From an uncultured Prevotella sp. (GTDB lineage: Bacteria > Bacteroidota > Bacteroidia > Bacteroidales > Bacteroidaceae), in contig URCI01000005.1 of assembly GCA_900546345.1 (NCBI GenBank), positions 1 to 64,000 of the forward strand: a DNA stretch of 64,000 bases, read 5' to 3'. Shown in pieces: positions 18,076 through 27,783 of this stretch. The notes under the pieces were generated by a model. That model was given only the letters and a program-made list of their open reading frames with translations. It searched no databases and had not been told where the DNA came from. The position numbers and the translations under genes are program-made. How positions within the stretch are numbered: position 1 is the first letter of the stretch; each line of letters begins with the position of its first letter.

Positions 18076-21000
18076 ATGTTGAAAAAATATATTTTTCTGT
18101 TACTCCTGCAGTTGTTCTGCATCTACGAAACGCCGGCGCAGCCCTACTGCGATGTCCGCACCTTTTCCCTTCGGGACGGTCTGGCTGCCAACATCATCTC
18201 GGGCATTGGACAGACCGACGATGGGCTGATGTGGCTGGGAACGTGGAGCGGCCTGTGCTATTTCGATGGTTATCGCTTCACCACCTTTCGCAGCATGCCC
18301 GGTTTGGGTGATGTGCTGACAAGCAACCGCATCTATACCCTGCATACCAATCACCGCAATGATGTCTGGGTGACCACCTATGACCGCGGGCTCTATCTTT
18401 TCGATACCGGCCGCTGTGCCTATGTCAATATCAACCGGCTGATTGCCTCCGACGTCCGTCAGCCGGTCCACTTCCGTCGTATCCTCTCTTTGCCCGACGG
18501 ATATACATGGGTCACCAGTGAGGACAAGCCCCATCTGACACTGCGAATCAATGACGAGCATGTGGCGTCGCCCGGTGGCATCACCGTCCACAAGGGCTTG
18601 GACATCCACGACGCACTGCTCGACAAATATGGTCACGAGTGGCTGCTGTCCGACAAAGCCATCCTCAACGCGCAGGCCCAACCCGTCTGCTCCTTTCCCG
18701 CCACGATGAGCGAGACAGTGGGCAACCGCACTTATTTCATCAGTAACCATGGAGCCATCGTCTCTGTGGGACGGGACGGGAAGACGTTTCGGCGCGACAG
18801 CCCTGAGAGAAAGGACCTGACCGTGCACGACGTCTGTGCCTGGCGTGACCGGCTGTTGCTGGGAACATCCCAGGGCTTGTGGATCCTGGATCGGAACAGC
18901 CTTCGACAGATGCCATTCAACCATCCTGCACTGATCTCTTCCAACATTCGGAAGATCTTTGTAGACCGGCGGGGACGCGTGTGGGTCTTCTCTGATAATG
19001 ATGGCGTTGGCATGATCGACGGGCAGCGTTGTGAATGGTTGCAGTCAGATGCCCAGCTGCCTTATATGCGCACAGCCAGTAGTGCGCCTTTCCTTCATGA
19101 GGACGATAATGGCACGATATGGGTTGTTCCCCAAGGAGGCACCTTCAGCTACTACGATGAGGCTCGCCACAGCCTTGTGGCTTATCCGCTTCATGCGGGT
19201 GAGACCAAGGTGGCCTGCATACCACTTATTAAAAAGTACTTTGTCGACAACCAGCACAACCTATGGTTCTCGGGCGAGCGCAACCTGACCATGCTTCATT
19301 TCCGTCATCATCGCGTCAAGCAGTTGCCGATGATTGTCAATCAAGAGGTGAGGGCCATCAGTGTAGATCATGACGGCAACCTTTGGGCCGGTGACCGCGA
19401 TGGCTACCTTTGTGTTTATGACAAGTATGGTCACAGCAAGGGATTCCTCACGCCGTCGGGTGCGCTGCAAGGCAGTCCGGTGCGTTTCGCCAAGACCGTC
19501 TATTCCATCAAGCAGGATCACAAGGGTCGCGTTTGGATCGGGACAAAGGGCGAGGGACTCTTTTGCTGGGATGGAAAGTCGATGAGGCACTATGTCCATT
19601 CTGCCCGTGACCGTTGGAGCCTGAGTCATGACGACATCTACGATGTTTTTGAAGATGCCCATCATCGCATTTGGATTGCTACCTATGGCGGTGGCGTGAA
19701 CCTGGTTGACGAACGCAGTGATGGTTCCCCTCGCTTTGTCAATGTCAACAATCTCCTGAAGCGCTATCCGCGAAAATCTTTTCTGAAGACCCGCCGTATC
19801 GCCAGCACGGCCCGCGGCGAGATGCTCGTGGCCACCAATGGGGGATTGGTGACGTTCTCCGAGAAGCTGGTGTCGCCTCAGTCCCTTCGCTTCTTCACCA
19901 CCTCTTGTCGTCGCGGCGATGACCGTTCGCTCTCCAGTAATACGGTGCTGCAGGCCTTGCCCACACGCGACGGGCGTGTCTTTGTCAATATCATGGGTGG
20001 CGGCGTCCAGGAAATCACCGATCACCAATTGCTGCGTGACGAGCTCCATCTGACGACGATCTCGTCCGTCAGTGCCGACGAGGGCCTCGTGCAGGCCATG
20101 GTCGAGGATGCTGTCGGCAACATCTGGCTGGTCCGTGAGACCACCATCAATAAATACGACCCCAAGCACAACCGTCTCTACTCATTCAGTAGCCAGGATA
20201 TCGGCTACCCAGTGGAGTTTTCCGAGGCCAAACCTCTGTGCAGGGCTTCTGACGGAAGTCTGTTCATGGCCGGCAACGGCTGTGTGATCGCCTTCTATCC
20301 ACGCGATTTGCGCAACTCGCCTCTCGTTCCACGCATCGTCTTCACCAGCGTGCGTTATCAGGGCGATGACGAGCCGCAGGCCATCCTCAACTCACCGGAA
20401 CTGGAAGTGCCGAGCGACCGGCGCAGTCTCACCGTCTATTTCTCTGCCTTGGACTATGCTGCGGGCAGTCGCATCCGCTATGCTTATAAGCTCGAGGGTG
20501 AGGACGCCAGTTGGAACTATGTCGACGCGATGCAGCACAGTGCTTCCTTTTACCGCATTCCCCATGGCCACTTGCGGCTGTTGGTCCGCTCGACCAATGC
20601 CAACGGTGTGTGGCAAGACAACACGCGGGTGCTCAATATCTATGCCCATCCCACCTTCTGGGAGTCATGGATGGGCTGGCTGTTCTATATCCTCGTAGGT
20701 GGTGCGCTGGTCTATTTGGCGATGTATCTCTATGCTCAGCGCCAGCGCATGAAGATCCAATCTGAAATGGGCCGCATGCGCACCGAGTTCTTCACACGCA
20801 TTGGCCATCAGCTGCGCACGCCGCTGACGCTTATCGGCGGCCCTGTCACTGAGGTGCTCAAGAGTGAAACCCTGACGGCGCGTGGGCGCGACCTGCTCGA
20901 TATGGTGCGGCGCAACAGTCAGAGCATGCTTACTTTGGTCGACAACATGCTTCATTATGATCGTGACAACGACAACTATCTTGTCGATGACAGCAATGCG

Positions 21001-21915
21001 CCCTTTGCGCTCTCTTCTGCTTCGCAAGAAGGTGAGAAGGAAAGTGCCGAAACGGATGCCGAAAAGGATATTACGTTGCTCGTGGTCGAGGACAATGCCG
21101 ATCTGCGGCAGTTCCTCTCTACAATCCTCAGCCCTTCCTACACAGTGCTCACTGCCGACAATGGCTTGCAGGGCTTGGAAGTGGCACGCAGGAAGTTGCC
21201 CGACTTCATCATCTCTGACGTGATGATGCCGGTCATGGATGGCCTGACAATGGTGCATCAGCTCAAGCAGGATGCCACGACCAGCCATATCCCCATCATC
21301 ATCCTCAGTGCCAAGGCTTCGATGCAGGACCGTGTGCAGGGACTGCGTGAGGGCATTGATGACTACATCCCCAAACCGTTCTCCGCCACCTATCTCCGTG
21401 AGCGCGTGGCCAATATCATTGCCCGGCGTCACAGCCTGCAGCAAGAGGCTCTGGCTCAGCTGACCGATGGCTCGGGTGAGCAACAGCCTGTGCCGCGGAA
21501 AGAACCTGCCAAAGGTGACTCCCACACCTCTTTCCGACTGAGTGCGCCCGAGATTATCGATGCAGACAAAGTGATGATGGACAAACTGATGGCTTTCCTT
21601 GAAAAGCATATCGCCGATCCTTCCTTGCGCATGGAGGACATGGCCGAGGAAGTCAACCTCAGCCGCACGGCTTTCTACAGCAAGATGCGGTCCATTGTCG
21701 GCATGCCGCCTGTGGAGTTTGTCCGTCACATTCGTTTGCAACGTGCTGAGCAGCTTGTGGCCCAAAGCAAGGACAGCTTTTCACAGATTGCCTATGCTGT
21801 CGGCTTTGCTGATCCGAAGTATTTCTCAAAATGCTTCCGCAAGGCCACGGGCATGACACCTTCGGAATACAGGAGACTGAAGAGAAAACAAGGAGACACC
21901 GGGGAAACCGTGTAG
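18076..21915 (+). CDS. HTCS-type pectin/galacturonate sensor-regulator lacking the ATPase domain
   Basis: The start at 18076 (MLKKYIFLLLLQLF) gives a signal peptide and 1279 aa. In order: about 14 Reg_prop beta-propeller blades (for example GLMWLGTWSGLCYFDGYRF), residues about 20-780; a Y_Y_Y domain (785-862); one membrane segment (about 864-886); a HisKA-like helix pair with H911 in RIGHQLRTPLTLIGGP; a receiver (998-1115) with D1048 in ISDVMMPVMDG; and an AraC DNA-binding domain (1178-1270, both HTH units). Only about 33 residues separate HisKA from the receiver, so HATPase_c with its N, G1 and G2 boxes is absent, and the acidic residue after the His is Gln. It is divergent from uxaC and next to the pectin locus, so it probably controls both in response to pectin fragments. 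Confidence 0.9.
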   Translation: MLKKYIFLLLLQLFCIYETPAQPYCDVRTFSLRDGLAANIISGIGQTDDGLMWLGTWSGLCYFDGYRFTTFRSMPGLGDVLTSNRIYTLHTNHRNDVWVTTYDRGLYLFDTGRCAYVNINRLIASDVRQPVHFRRILSLPDGYTWVTSEDKPHLTLRINDEHVASPGGITVHKGLDIHDALLDKYGHEWLLSDKAILNAQAQPVCSFPATMSETVGNRTYFISNHGAIVSVGRDGKTFRRDSPERKDLTVHDVCAWRDRLLLGTSQGLWILDRNSLRQMPFNHPALISSNIRKIFVDRRGRVWVFSDNDGVGMIDGQRCEWLQSDAQLPYMRTASSAPFLHEDDNGTIWVVPQGGTFSYYDEARHSLVAYPLHAGETKVACIPLIKKYFVDNQHNLWFSGERNLTMLHFRHHRVKQLPMIVNQEVRAISVDHDGNLWAGDRDGYLCVYDKYGHSKGFLTPSGALQGSPVRFAKTVYSIKQDHKGRVWIGTKGEGLFCWDGKSMRHYVHSARDRWSLSHDDIYDVFEDAHHRIWIATYGGGVNLVDERSDGSPRFVNVNNLLKRYPRKSFLKTRRIASTARGEMLVATNGGLVTFSEKLVSPQSLRFFTTSCRRGDDRSLSSNTVLQALPTRDGRVFVNIMGGGVQEITDHQLLRDELHLTTISSVSADEGLVQAMVEDAVGNIWLVRETTINKYDPKHNRLYSFSSQDIGYPVEFSEAKPLCRASDGSLFMAGNGCVIAFYPRDLRNSPLVPRIVFTSVRYQGDDEPQAILNSPELEVPSDRRSLTVYFSALDYAAGSRIRYAYKLEGEDASWNYVDAMQHSASFYRIPHGHLRLLVRSTNANGVWQDNTRVLNIYAHPTFWESWMGWLFYILVGGALVYLAMYLYAQRQRMKIQSEMGRMRTEFFTRIGHQLRTPLTLIGGPVTEVLKSETLTARGRDLLDMVRRNSQSMLTLVDNMLHYDRDNDNYLVDDSNAPFALSSASQEGEKESAETDAEKDITLLVVEDNADLRQFLSTILSPSYTVLTADNGLQGLEVARRKLPDFIISDVMMPVMDGLTMVHQLKQDATTSHIPIIILSAKASMQDRVQGLREGIDDYIPKPFSATYLRERVANIIARRHSLQQEALAQLTDGSGEQQPVPRKEPAKGDSHTSFRLSAPEIIDADKVMMDKLMAFLEKHIADPSLRMEDMAEEVNLSRTAFYSKMRSIVGMPPVEFVRHIRLQRAEQLVAQSKDSFSQIAYAVGFADPKYFSKCFRKATGMTPSEYRRLKRKQGDTGETV

Positions 21916-22075
21916 GGATATACGGTAATTCCTTTCTATAACATAGGCAACAGTGATGTCCTATCTATGTCAACAACCAGAAGATAGGGTTGGGGCAGTG
22001 ACTGGTGGAGAGGGACTGCAAGGGAAAGAATGAGGCAGAAAACCTCCTCTGAGCAAAAGAATGCCAACAGCAGAG

Positions 22076-22420
22076 AATGTTGATAAAACTGACATTTAGC
22101 GGGCCCCGTGGCGGCGATTTTTTGTGCTGACCTCGTCTTAGCGCTGAATTTCGCGATTCTGAGCGATTTTCTGTATGTAGTTGGTAATCAGTTCAGTAGA
22201 TAACTCGCTCTGATTTTGACCAAACAAAAACGGTACTTTGACGAAGAATTTCCAATGGAAACTCTTGTCAAAGTACCGTTTTTTGGTTGTCATCTCAGTT
22301 GTTTTCTCTTGTCATCTCAGTGATTTCTTCTGATCAAACAACCGAGATGACCGATTCATCTCACGGTTTTCTATGTCTTTCTTTTTTGATTTGAGATTTT
22401 CATCTCTGTTTTCTCATGTT
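22076..22420. repeat. Dispersed intergenic element, copy A, with 22-bp-period tail
   Basis: This shares its layout and many sequence blocks with copy B at 62130-62451: AATGTTG(G)ATAAACTGACATTT at the left end, TTCGCGATTCTGAG in the middle, a long hairpin, then TGTCATCTCAGT repeats at a 22-base period (22288, 22310, and degenerate copies in phase at 22354 and 22398). The gap 21916-22478 holds this element. I see no coding frame in it. Confidence 0.8.
22226..22284. terminator. Long hairpin of copy A, likely bidirectional terminator
   Basis: A perfect 17-bp stem (22226-22242 with 22267-22283) encloses a 24-base loop. It has five A on the left and six T on the right, so it can end transcription from both convergent genes (HTCS and pectate lyase). 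Its arms match those of copy B with compensatory changes. Confidence 0.75.
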
Positions 22421-22478
22421 CGTTTTTCTATTTTGTGAGTTGACCGTGCATGTATTTTGTCATTTGTTTTCTTGCTTG

Positions 22479-24281
22479 TCATTTGAGGAATCGGCCCATT
22501 CGCTTTTCCACCACTCTGGCCCCCTTGTCATCGCTTCTGACGACGATGGCGAGACCTTGTTGGGAATGACTGGTCTGTGCGCCATTGAGGCGGTAGTACT
22601 TGGAACCGGCAGACGTGGCTGCTGCATGGGGGTGGACGATGCCCGTCGGCGTGTTGACCTTGGGGTAGTACTCCTTGACCGTGCTTTCAGCGTCTTGGTT
22701 TTCAGCCTTCATGATCGGTTCCACCAGACTGTTGCAATACACCTCGATGTTGGTGTACCATTGTTTTTCATTGTCGATGGAGTAGGAGGCTGCGTCTGAG
22801 GGATCGTTGGGATTGAGGCCGTTGGCTTTTTCCCAATCATCGGGCATGCCATCGCCATCGCTGTCGACGCGGTTGGTCTTGGTGAGTCCCCAGCCCGGCG
22901 TGTCCTCGGAATAGCAGTTCTTGTCGTCGGTAGAGAGGTCGATAATGCCTTTGGTGGTGGTTTTCACGCTGCCTTGAAACTTGGTTGTTCCCTGTCGGGT
23001 CTGCTTGGCGAAGTCGTCATCCACGGCATCGCGGTAGAGGCTGGCCCCCGCGTAGTCAAGTACCTTCTCATAGGCCGTGACAGCGGAGTGGGTCGTTGTC
23101 TCACTCACAGGCGCTCCGGGACCATCGAGTCTGATGCTGACGGCATCTTGTTCTCTGCCGTCGACCATTACCTTGCGGTAAGTCACCGTGTCGTTGCCTT
23201 GTGCGTAGTAGTGGGCTGTGTCAAGACTCAAGTACTGTCCGCCGACATTGTATGTGCCCTCGTCAAACTTCACGCCGTTCCAATCATAGCTCTCGGCTTT
23301 GCTGCCTTGCGCGGTGACGTAGTTGCCTTGAATGTAGTAGCGGCTGGTCATGCCATAGCACCAGGTCTCACCTTTTGCGTTGCCTTTGTCAGCAACCGAC
23401 ACCTCGGTCACCCTCGACTTATTGCTAGTGCCTGGGCCGGCCTTGTAGTAGTTGTTCACGATGTTGATGTATCCGCCTCCGGGTCCTCCGTAGCATCCGT
23501 TGCCATTGCCCCAGTTGTACATGACACAGTTGCGGAAGTCGACATTCTCGGCTTGCACCGTGTTTTTCCATTGGTATTTGTCGTAGTCGCTGTTGGTCGT
23601 GTAGCCTTGCCAGTTATAGCGTGCGCCGCAGAAGCGTGGCGCGCGGTTCTGGACAAAGCCCAGGAAGTTGTGATGAAACGAAGCGAGCTTGCCGCCCCAG
23701 ATACCACCATAGGAGTGTGCTCCCTTGCTGTGACCCGAGTTGAGGCCTTCGCCGAGCATACACCATTGCATGGTGAAGTTGTTGTTATCGTAGAACGATC
23801 CCAGTTCGTCGGTGCTCCAACTCATCGAACAGTGGTCGAGGATCAGTGAGGAGACATGGTTCTGCCAGATGCAGTCGGCTCCATCGTTGGTGTTGCGCTC
23901 CTCGCCGCGGCGGAAGCGTATGAACCGGATGATGTTGTTGTTGCCCGGTCTGACGGTGAAATATCTCACCGTGATGCCTGGCCGCGGAGCCGTCTGTCCC
24001 TCTATCGTCGTGTTGGCTCCGATGTTCAAATCCTTTTCCAGCGCGATGACGCCCGCCACATCAAAGACGACAATCTTCTTCTCGCTGCCCTTTACGGCTT
24101 GTCGGAGCGAACCTGCTCCGTCGTTGTTGAGATTGGTGACGTGAACCACTTTTCCGTCTCGCCCGCCGGTGACATAGCGGCCGTAGCCCTCAGCCCCCGG
24201 AAAGGCGGGTGCTTGGGCTTGTACGGAACCGCTGATGATCATCGACAGCACAAAGGTCGTTAACCATTTTGTGTCGCTCAT
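22479..24281 (-). CDS. Secreted pectate lyase (PL1 family)
   Basis: The 600-aa protein has a signal peptide (to about QAQ, residue 23), then a parallel beta-helix of PL1 type: PAFPGAEGYGRYVTGGRDGK, VVHVTNLNNDGAGSLRQAV, SLILDHCSMSWSTDE, and RAPRFCGARYNWQGY with the RxPxxR motif that carries the catalytic Arg. A calcium-type loop DSDGDGMPDDWEKANGLNPN follows near residue 470. The last 40 residues (YYRLNGAQTSH...QQGLAIVVRSDDKG) resemble short C-terminal tails common on secreted Prevotella enzymes. It cuts homogalacturonan by beta-elimination. It is the last gene of the pectin locus, 12 bases after the lipoprotein gene. Confidence 0.9.
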   Translation of the reverse strand: MSDTKWLTTFVLSMIISGSVQAQAPAFPGAEGYGRYVTGGRDGKVVHVTNLNNDGAGSLRQAVKGSEKKIVVFDVAGVIALEKDLNIGANTTIEGQTAPRPGITVRYFTVRPGNNNIIRFIRFRRGEERNTNDGADCIWQNHVSSLILDHCSMSWSTDELGSFYDNNNFTMQWCMLGEGLNSGHSKGAHSYGGIWGGKLASFHHNFLGFVQNRAPRFCGARYNWQGYTTNSDYDKYQWKNTVQAENVDFRNCVMYNWGNGNGCYGGPGGGYINIVNNYYKAGPGTSNKSRVTEVSVADKGNAKGETWCYGMTSRYYIQGNYVTAQGSKAESYDWNGVKFDEGTYNVGGQYLSLDTAHYYAQGNDTVTYRKVMVDGREQDAVSIRLDGPGAPVSETTTHSAVTAYEKVLDYAGASLYRDAVDDDFAKQTRQGTTKFQGSVKTTTKGIIDLSTDDKNCYSEDTPGWGLTKTNRVDSDGDGMPDDWEKANGLNPNDPSDAASYSIDNEKQWYTNIEVYCNSLVEPIMKAENQDAESTVKEYYPKVNTPTGIVHPHAAATSAGSKYYRLNGAQTSHSQQGLAIVVRSDDKGARVVEKRMGRFLK

Positions 24282-24293
24282 CTGTGCTGGCTA

Positions 24294-25904
24294 TTATTTC
24301 TGAGGGCCTACACCCAGTTTGCTGACATCTTCGTTGGTGATGGTGAAGTCACCGTTGGCGGCATCCTTGAACTTCGGATCAACACCGTTCTTGCCACTGG
24401 TGTCGCCATTCCAGTACAGCTTGTTCTCCGCATCGCTGGGAGCGAAGAGGTTGGCATTGGCGCAGCCGAAGTAGTAGTTGTTCTTGTATTCGGGTGTCGA
24501 CGTCGTGCTCTGGTTGGTATAGACAGCCTGTGTCTTGACGATGAGGTTGTTCTCCCACGTGATCTTCTGTCCGTCGTTCTTGCCGTTGAAGCGGATGTAG
24601 AGGAAACGCTTGCCCGAGGTGCCGTTCATGACGTTGTAGAAGGTGTTGTTCTTCACTGTGATGACAGGTACTGGGTTGCCATAGTTGCTGGCTTTGTCGT
24701 CGTAGCGGAAGAGGTCGCGTTCGTTGGCACAGTTGTAGACGTAGTTGTTCTCGAAGGTGATTGTCTTGATGTAGCTCTTGCGCACGTCGAAGAAGTCACC
24801 GCCGTCGCATCCGATGCCGTGGATCTTGTTGTTGCGGAAGACGACCTCGTCGATGATGGCCTGGTCGGTGTTGCCATAGAGCAGGCCCTTTTGATCGCTG
24901 GCGCCGACAAACTCACAGTCTTCCACATCGAGCAGCTTGTAGTTGCCTGCCGTCTTATAGTCGAAGAACTGATCAGTAGCAGCGTTGTTCGTACCATCGA
25001 GCACGACATTGCTCAGCGTGAGCGAAGCACCGTCCTGCATCTTAAACGTACCCTGAATTGTCGGTTTGGCAGTGGGATAGATGCCCTTGATGGTGACAGA
25101 GTGCTCGATGACTGCTGATCCGGCCTTGTCCGGCTCAGATTCACCGGCACTGATCTTGTACGTGCCATTGTAGAGCGCGAAGACCTGTCCTTCAGTGGCG
25201 TTCTCGAGCAGGGTGCTGAAGTCATCGGTCGAGCGCACGATGGTAGCGCCGCTCAGGTCAACAATCGTCGTGAACTTCTTGCTGCCGCGCTCCTTGCCAT
25301 TGTAGTAGATCTTTGCCACGTAGTTGGTCTCGGGTGTCAGTCCGCTGATCTCCTTGCGGCCTGCTGCCTGCTCCTCGGCGGTGACCTCCTTTGTCAGCAC
25401 GACATTGCCGTCATTGTCGAGGATGCTCGCGCTGTTGATGAGCGAGTCTTTGGGCCATTTTATGATGACATCCTTGTCGCCCACATCCTCCAGTGCCATG
25501 CTCAGCATGATCTGTTGGGCATCAGAGCGGAAGTAGACGGGACTCCACTTAGAGTTGCGCGAGGCATCGTTGCCGTCGATGGCGCGGACGCGTGCGGAGT
25601 ACTTGGTGTCGTATTCCAGTCCTTCCAGATAGAGCTCGACGCCCTCAGTGGTGAAGGTCTTCGGTGTGGTGGCGAAAGCCAGGCTGTCGTCGGGATAGAC
25701 CTCCACTTCGTAAGAGGTGGCGCCGTTGACCGGTTGCCAACTGAGACGGGCTGTGCTGGTCGTTACGTTCTTGGCTTCCAGCCCGACGGGCGAGAAGTTG
25801 CGGTCAAGGATGAGGCTTGTGATTTCATCCATGGGGTCGGAGCACGCGGTCAGACCGAGTGCGAGTGTCATCAGTCCCCATGACATGATATGTTTTGTTT
25901 TCAT
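24294..25904 (-). CDS. Surface lipoprotein with FN3 and beta-helix regions (DUF4957/DUF5123-like)
   Basis: The 536-aa protein carries a lipoprotein signal with lipobox LGLTACS (Cys 21). Residues about 38-130 form a fibronectin type III domain (VTTSTARLSWQPVNGATSYE), a second FN3-like part runs to about 215, and the rest is a right-handed beta-helix of DUF4957/DUF5123 type (SLTLSNVVLDGTNN, LRYD-type turns, TVKNNTFYNVMNG). It takes the SusE/SusF position after susD and is probably a surface pectin-binding protein; a lyase activity cannot be excluded since PL and CE8 enzymes share the fold. Confidence 0.8.
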   Translation of the reverse strand: MKTKHIMSWGLMTLALGLTACSDPMDEITSLILDRNFSPVGLEAKNVTTSTARLSWQPVNGATSYEVEVYPDDSLAFATTPKTFTTEGVELYLEGLEYDTKYSARVRAIDGNDASRNSKWSPVYFRSDAQQIMLSMALEDVGDKDVIIKWPKDSLINSASILDNDGNVVLTKEVTAEEQAAGRKEISGLTPETNYVAKIYYNGKERGSKKFTTIVDLSGATIVRSTDDFSTLLENATEGQVFALYNGTYKISAGESEPDKAGSAVIEHSVTIKGIYPTAKPTIQGTFKMQDGASLTLSNVVLDGTNNAATDQFFDYKTAGNYKLLDVEDCEFVGASDQKGLLYGNTDQAIIDEVVFRNNKIHGIGCDGGDFFDVRKSYIKTITFENNYVYNCANERDLFRYDDKASNYGNPVPVITVKNNTFYNVMNGTSGKRFLYIRFNGKNDGQKITWENNLIVKTQAVYTNQSTTSTPEYKNNYYFGCANANLFAPSDAENKLYWNGDTSGKNGVDPKFKDAANGDFTITNEDVSKLGVGPQK

Positions 25905-25938
25905 ATTGCGTTCTATTGTAAAGGTTGGTAATTAGTGA

Positions 25939-27771
25939 TCAGTCCGACAGCTGTCCGAGGTTGCCGTCGTTGTTGAGCAAGCCGTTGCTGCTGTCGATGA
26001 AGGTCTGCCAGATCGGCCATAGACAGTGGGTCGATGGTGTGACAACAAAGAGACCATTGATGTAGTCGTCGTTGAGGAGGTTGGCACCGGTATCGGAGTC
26101 GATGAACCAGCTCTTGGAAGACCACTCAGCATCTTTCAGCTTGGCAATCACGTCGGGATCGTCCTCGCCCTTGTTCAGACCGTAGTACTCGATGGTGTTG
26201 GCATCGGTCGAGTTGTTGATGTAGACCTTGTCGGGCAGTCCGGCGTAGCGGCCTTGGCGGTTGGCGAGTTGCTGAAGTTTTACCTTCTCCTCGTTCATGG
26301 CCTCATCGATGATACCCCAGCGCACGAGATCCATCTTACGGAGCGACTCACCGGCAAACTCCAGTGCACGCTGCTCCTCGATACCTTTCTGGAAAGCTTC
26401 CTTGCTGGCACAGTAGATTTCCTTCAGCTTAGCTACCGTGTCTGTAGGCAGGGCGCGGTAGAGGATCGGCTTCATGTATTCCCATCCCTTGGCAGGGCCG
26501 TTGAGCTGGTTCTCGCTCTCGGCAGCCATCAGATAGACGTCGGCCAGACGCATGTATTGCCAGTTGACGCCATCATCGTTGGTTGAGGTCACGATGCGCT
26601 TCATCCACTCGTAGCGCAATTTGCCGAAGCACCATTTGGTCAGGCCGCGGAGCTCGACATGAGACTTGCCGTCAACCAGCGTCTTGCTCCACTGATAGGG
26701 CACACAAGTGATGTCGCGGCGGATGTCCTTGGCGTTATAGTCGTAGTAGAGCGTCGGTGTAGGTCCGTTGACACCACCCTGTGCCTGCTGTGTGTATTGG
26801 TCCTTGGCGTTGTGCTTAATGCCGAAGGTGTAGAGCACGCGGCCACGGCCGTCGCTGAAGGGAATCTCCCAGAGGCTTTCGCCGCCGGCTGTGACATTGT
26901 CCTCACAGAGCTTGGTGAAGTTCTCCTTGAACGAGCCGAGTTTGTTGCGGCCCGAGTTAATGACGTCCTCGCACTCTTCCTTGGCGATGGCATACATCTT
27001 TTCCGGAGCAAGCTCTGGGTTCTTGCTGCGGCGGTAGCCGTCGCCACGCAGGCTATAGCCACCGGCGATGAGAGCGATGCGGGCACGCAGACCCTTGACA
27101 AAGCTCTTGCTCACGCGCTCGGTTGTCTTCGTGATGGCGTTCTCGTTGGGCCAGTAGCAGTAGTCCTCGGCCTCCTTGAGGTCGTTGAGCAACTGGAGGT
27201 AGATGCTGTCACGGTTGGTACGTGGCAGATAAACATTGTCGGCATTGTTCGGCACGAAGCGGGCGGGCACGTCACCCCAGGCCTTGGTCAGGTCGAGATA
27301 GAGCACGGCGCGCAATGTCAGGGCTTCGCCGAGCAGCTGCCGCATGTTGGCATTGTGCTCGATGTCGCCATATTTTCGGATGCCCTGGATGGCGAGGTTG
27401 GCACGCTCGATACCCTCGTAGAACTTGGCGTAGGCGTTGTTGTCGGTGTTCATCTGCGGATCGGTAGCCGGCGTGTCGTAGTTATAGAGTGCCTGTTTTT
27501 GTTCGCTGGCAGCTTTGGCCGACGGCGTCGTACCGGAGGAAGTCTCGATGTCGGTGCTCATGCCATAGAAGGGCAGGAAACGGCCACGGTAGGAGTTGGT
27601 CTCGCCAAAGGAGACACAGATCGACATCACCTCGCGCTCGGCCAGGCCATAGACCGAGTAGGTGGATTGCTCGTTGAGCGATGATTGTGTGGGAGCATCC
27701 ATATCGCAGGAAGCGAGCAGGCCGGCCGAGGCCACCAACAGGGATGCTATGGTAATATGTAATTTTCTCAT
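25939..27771 (-). CDS. SusD/RagB family outer-membrane glycan-binding lipoprotein
   Basis: The 610-aa protein has a lipoprotein signal (AGLLASCD, Cys 22), then the tetratricopeptide-like SusD fold: ANLAIQGIRKYGDIEHN, EALTLRAVLYLDLTKAWGDVP and the closing RQ/LEFAGESLRKMDLVRWG motif (QRALEFAGESLRKMDLVRW) typical of the C-terminal part. It caps the SusC channel on the cell surface and binds the oligosaccharide, here presumably galacturonan. It lies 12 bases after susC. Confidence 0.95.
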   Translation of the reverse strand: MRKLHITIASLLVASAGLLASCDMDAPTQSSLNEQSTYSVYGLAEREVMSICVSFGETNSYRGRFLPFYGMSTDIETSSGTTPSAKAASEQKQALYNYDTPATDPQMNTDNNAYAKFYEGIERANLAIQGIRKYGDIEHNANMRQLLGEALTLRAVLYLDLTKAWGDVPARFVPNNADNVYLPRTNRDSIYLQLLNDLKEAEDYCYWPNENAITKTTERVSKSFVKGLRARIALIAGGYSLRGDGYRRSKNPELAPEKMYAIAKEECEDVINSGRNKLGSFKENFTKLCEDNVTAGGESLWEIPFSDGRGRVLYTFGIKHNAKDQYTQQAQGGVNGPTPTLYYDYNAKDIRRDITCVPYQWSKTLVDGKSHVELRGLTKWCFGKLRYEWMKRIVTSTNDDGVNWQYMRLADVYLMAAESENQLNGPAKGWEYMKPILYRALPTDTVAKLKEIYCASKEAFQKGIEEQRALEFAGESLRKMDLVRWGIIDEAMNEEKVKLQQLANRQGRYAGLPDKVYINNSTDANTIEYYGLNKGEDDPDVIAKLKDAEWSSKSWFIDSDTGANLLNDDYINGLFVVTPSTHCLWPIWQTFIDSSNGLLNNDGNLGQLSD

Positions 27772-27783
27772 GGTTGCAGATAA

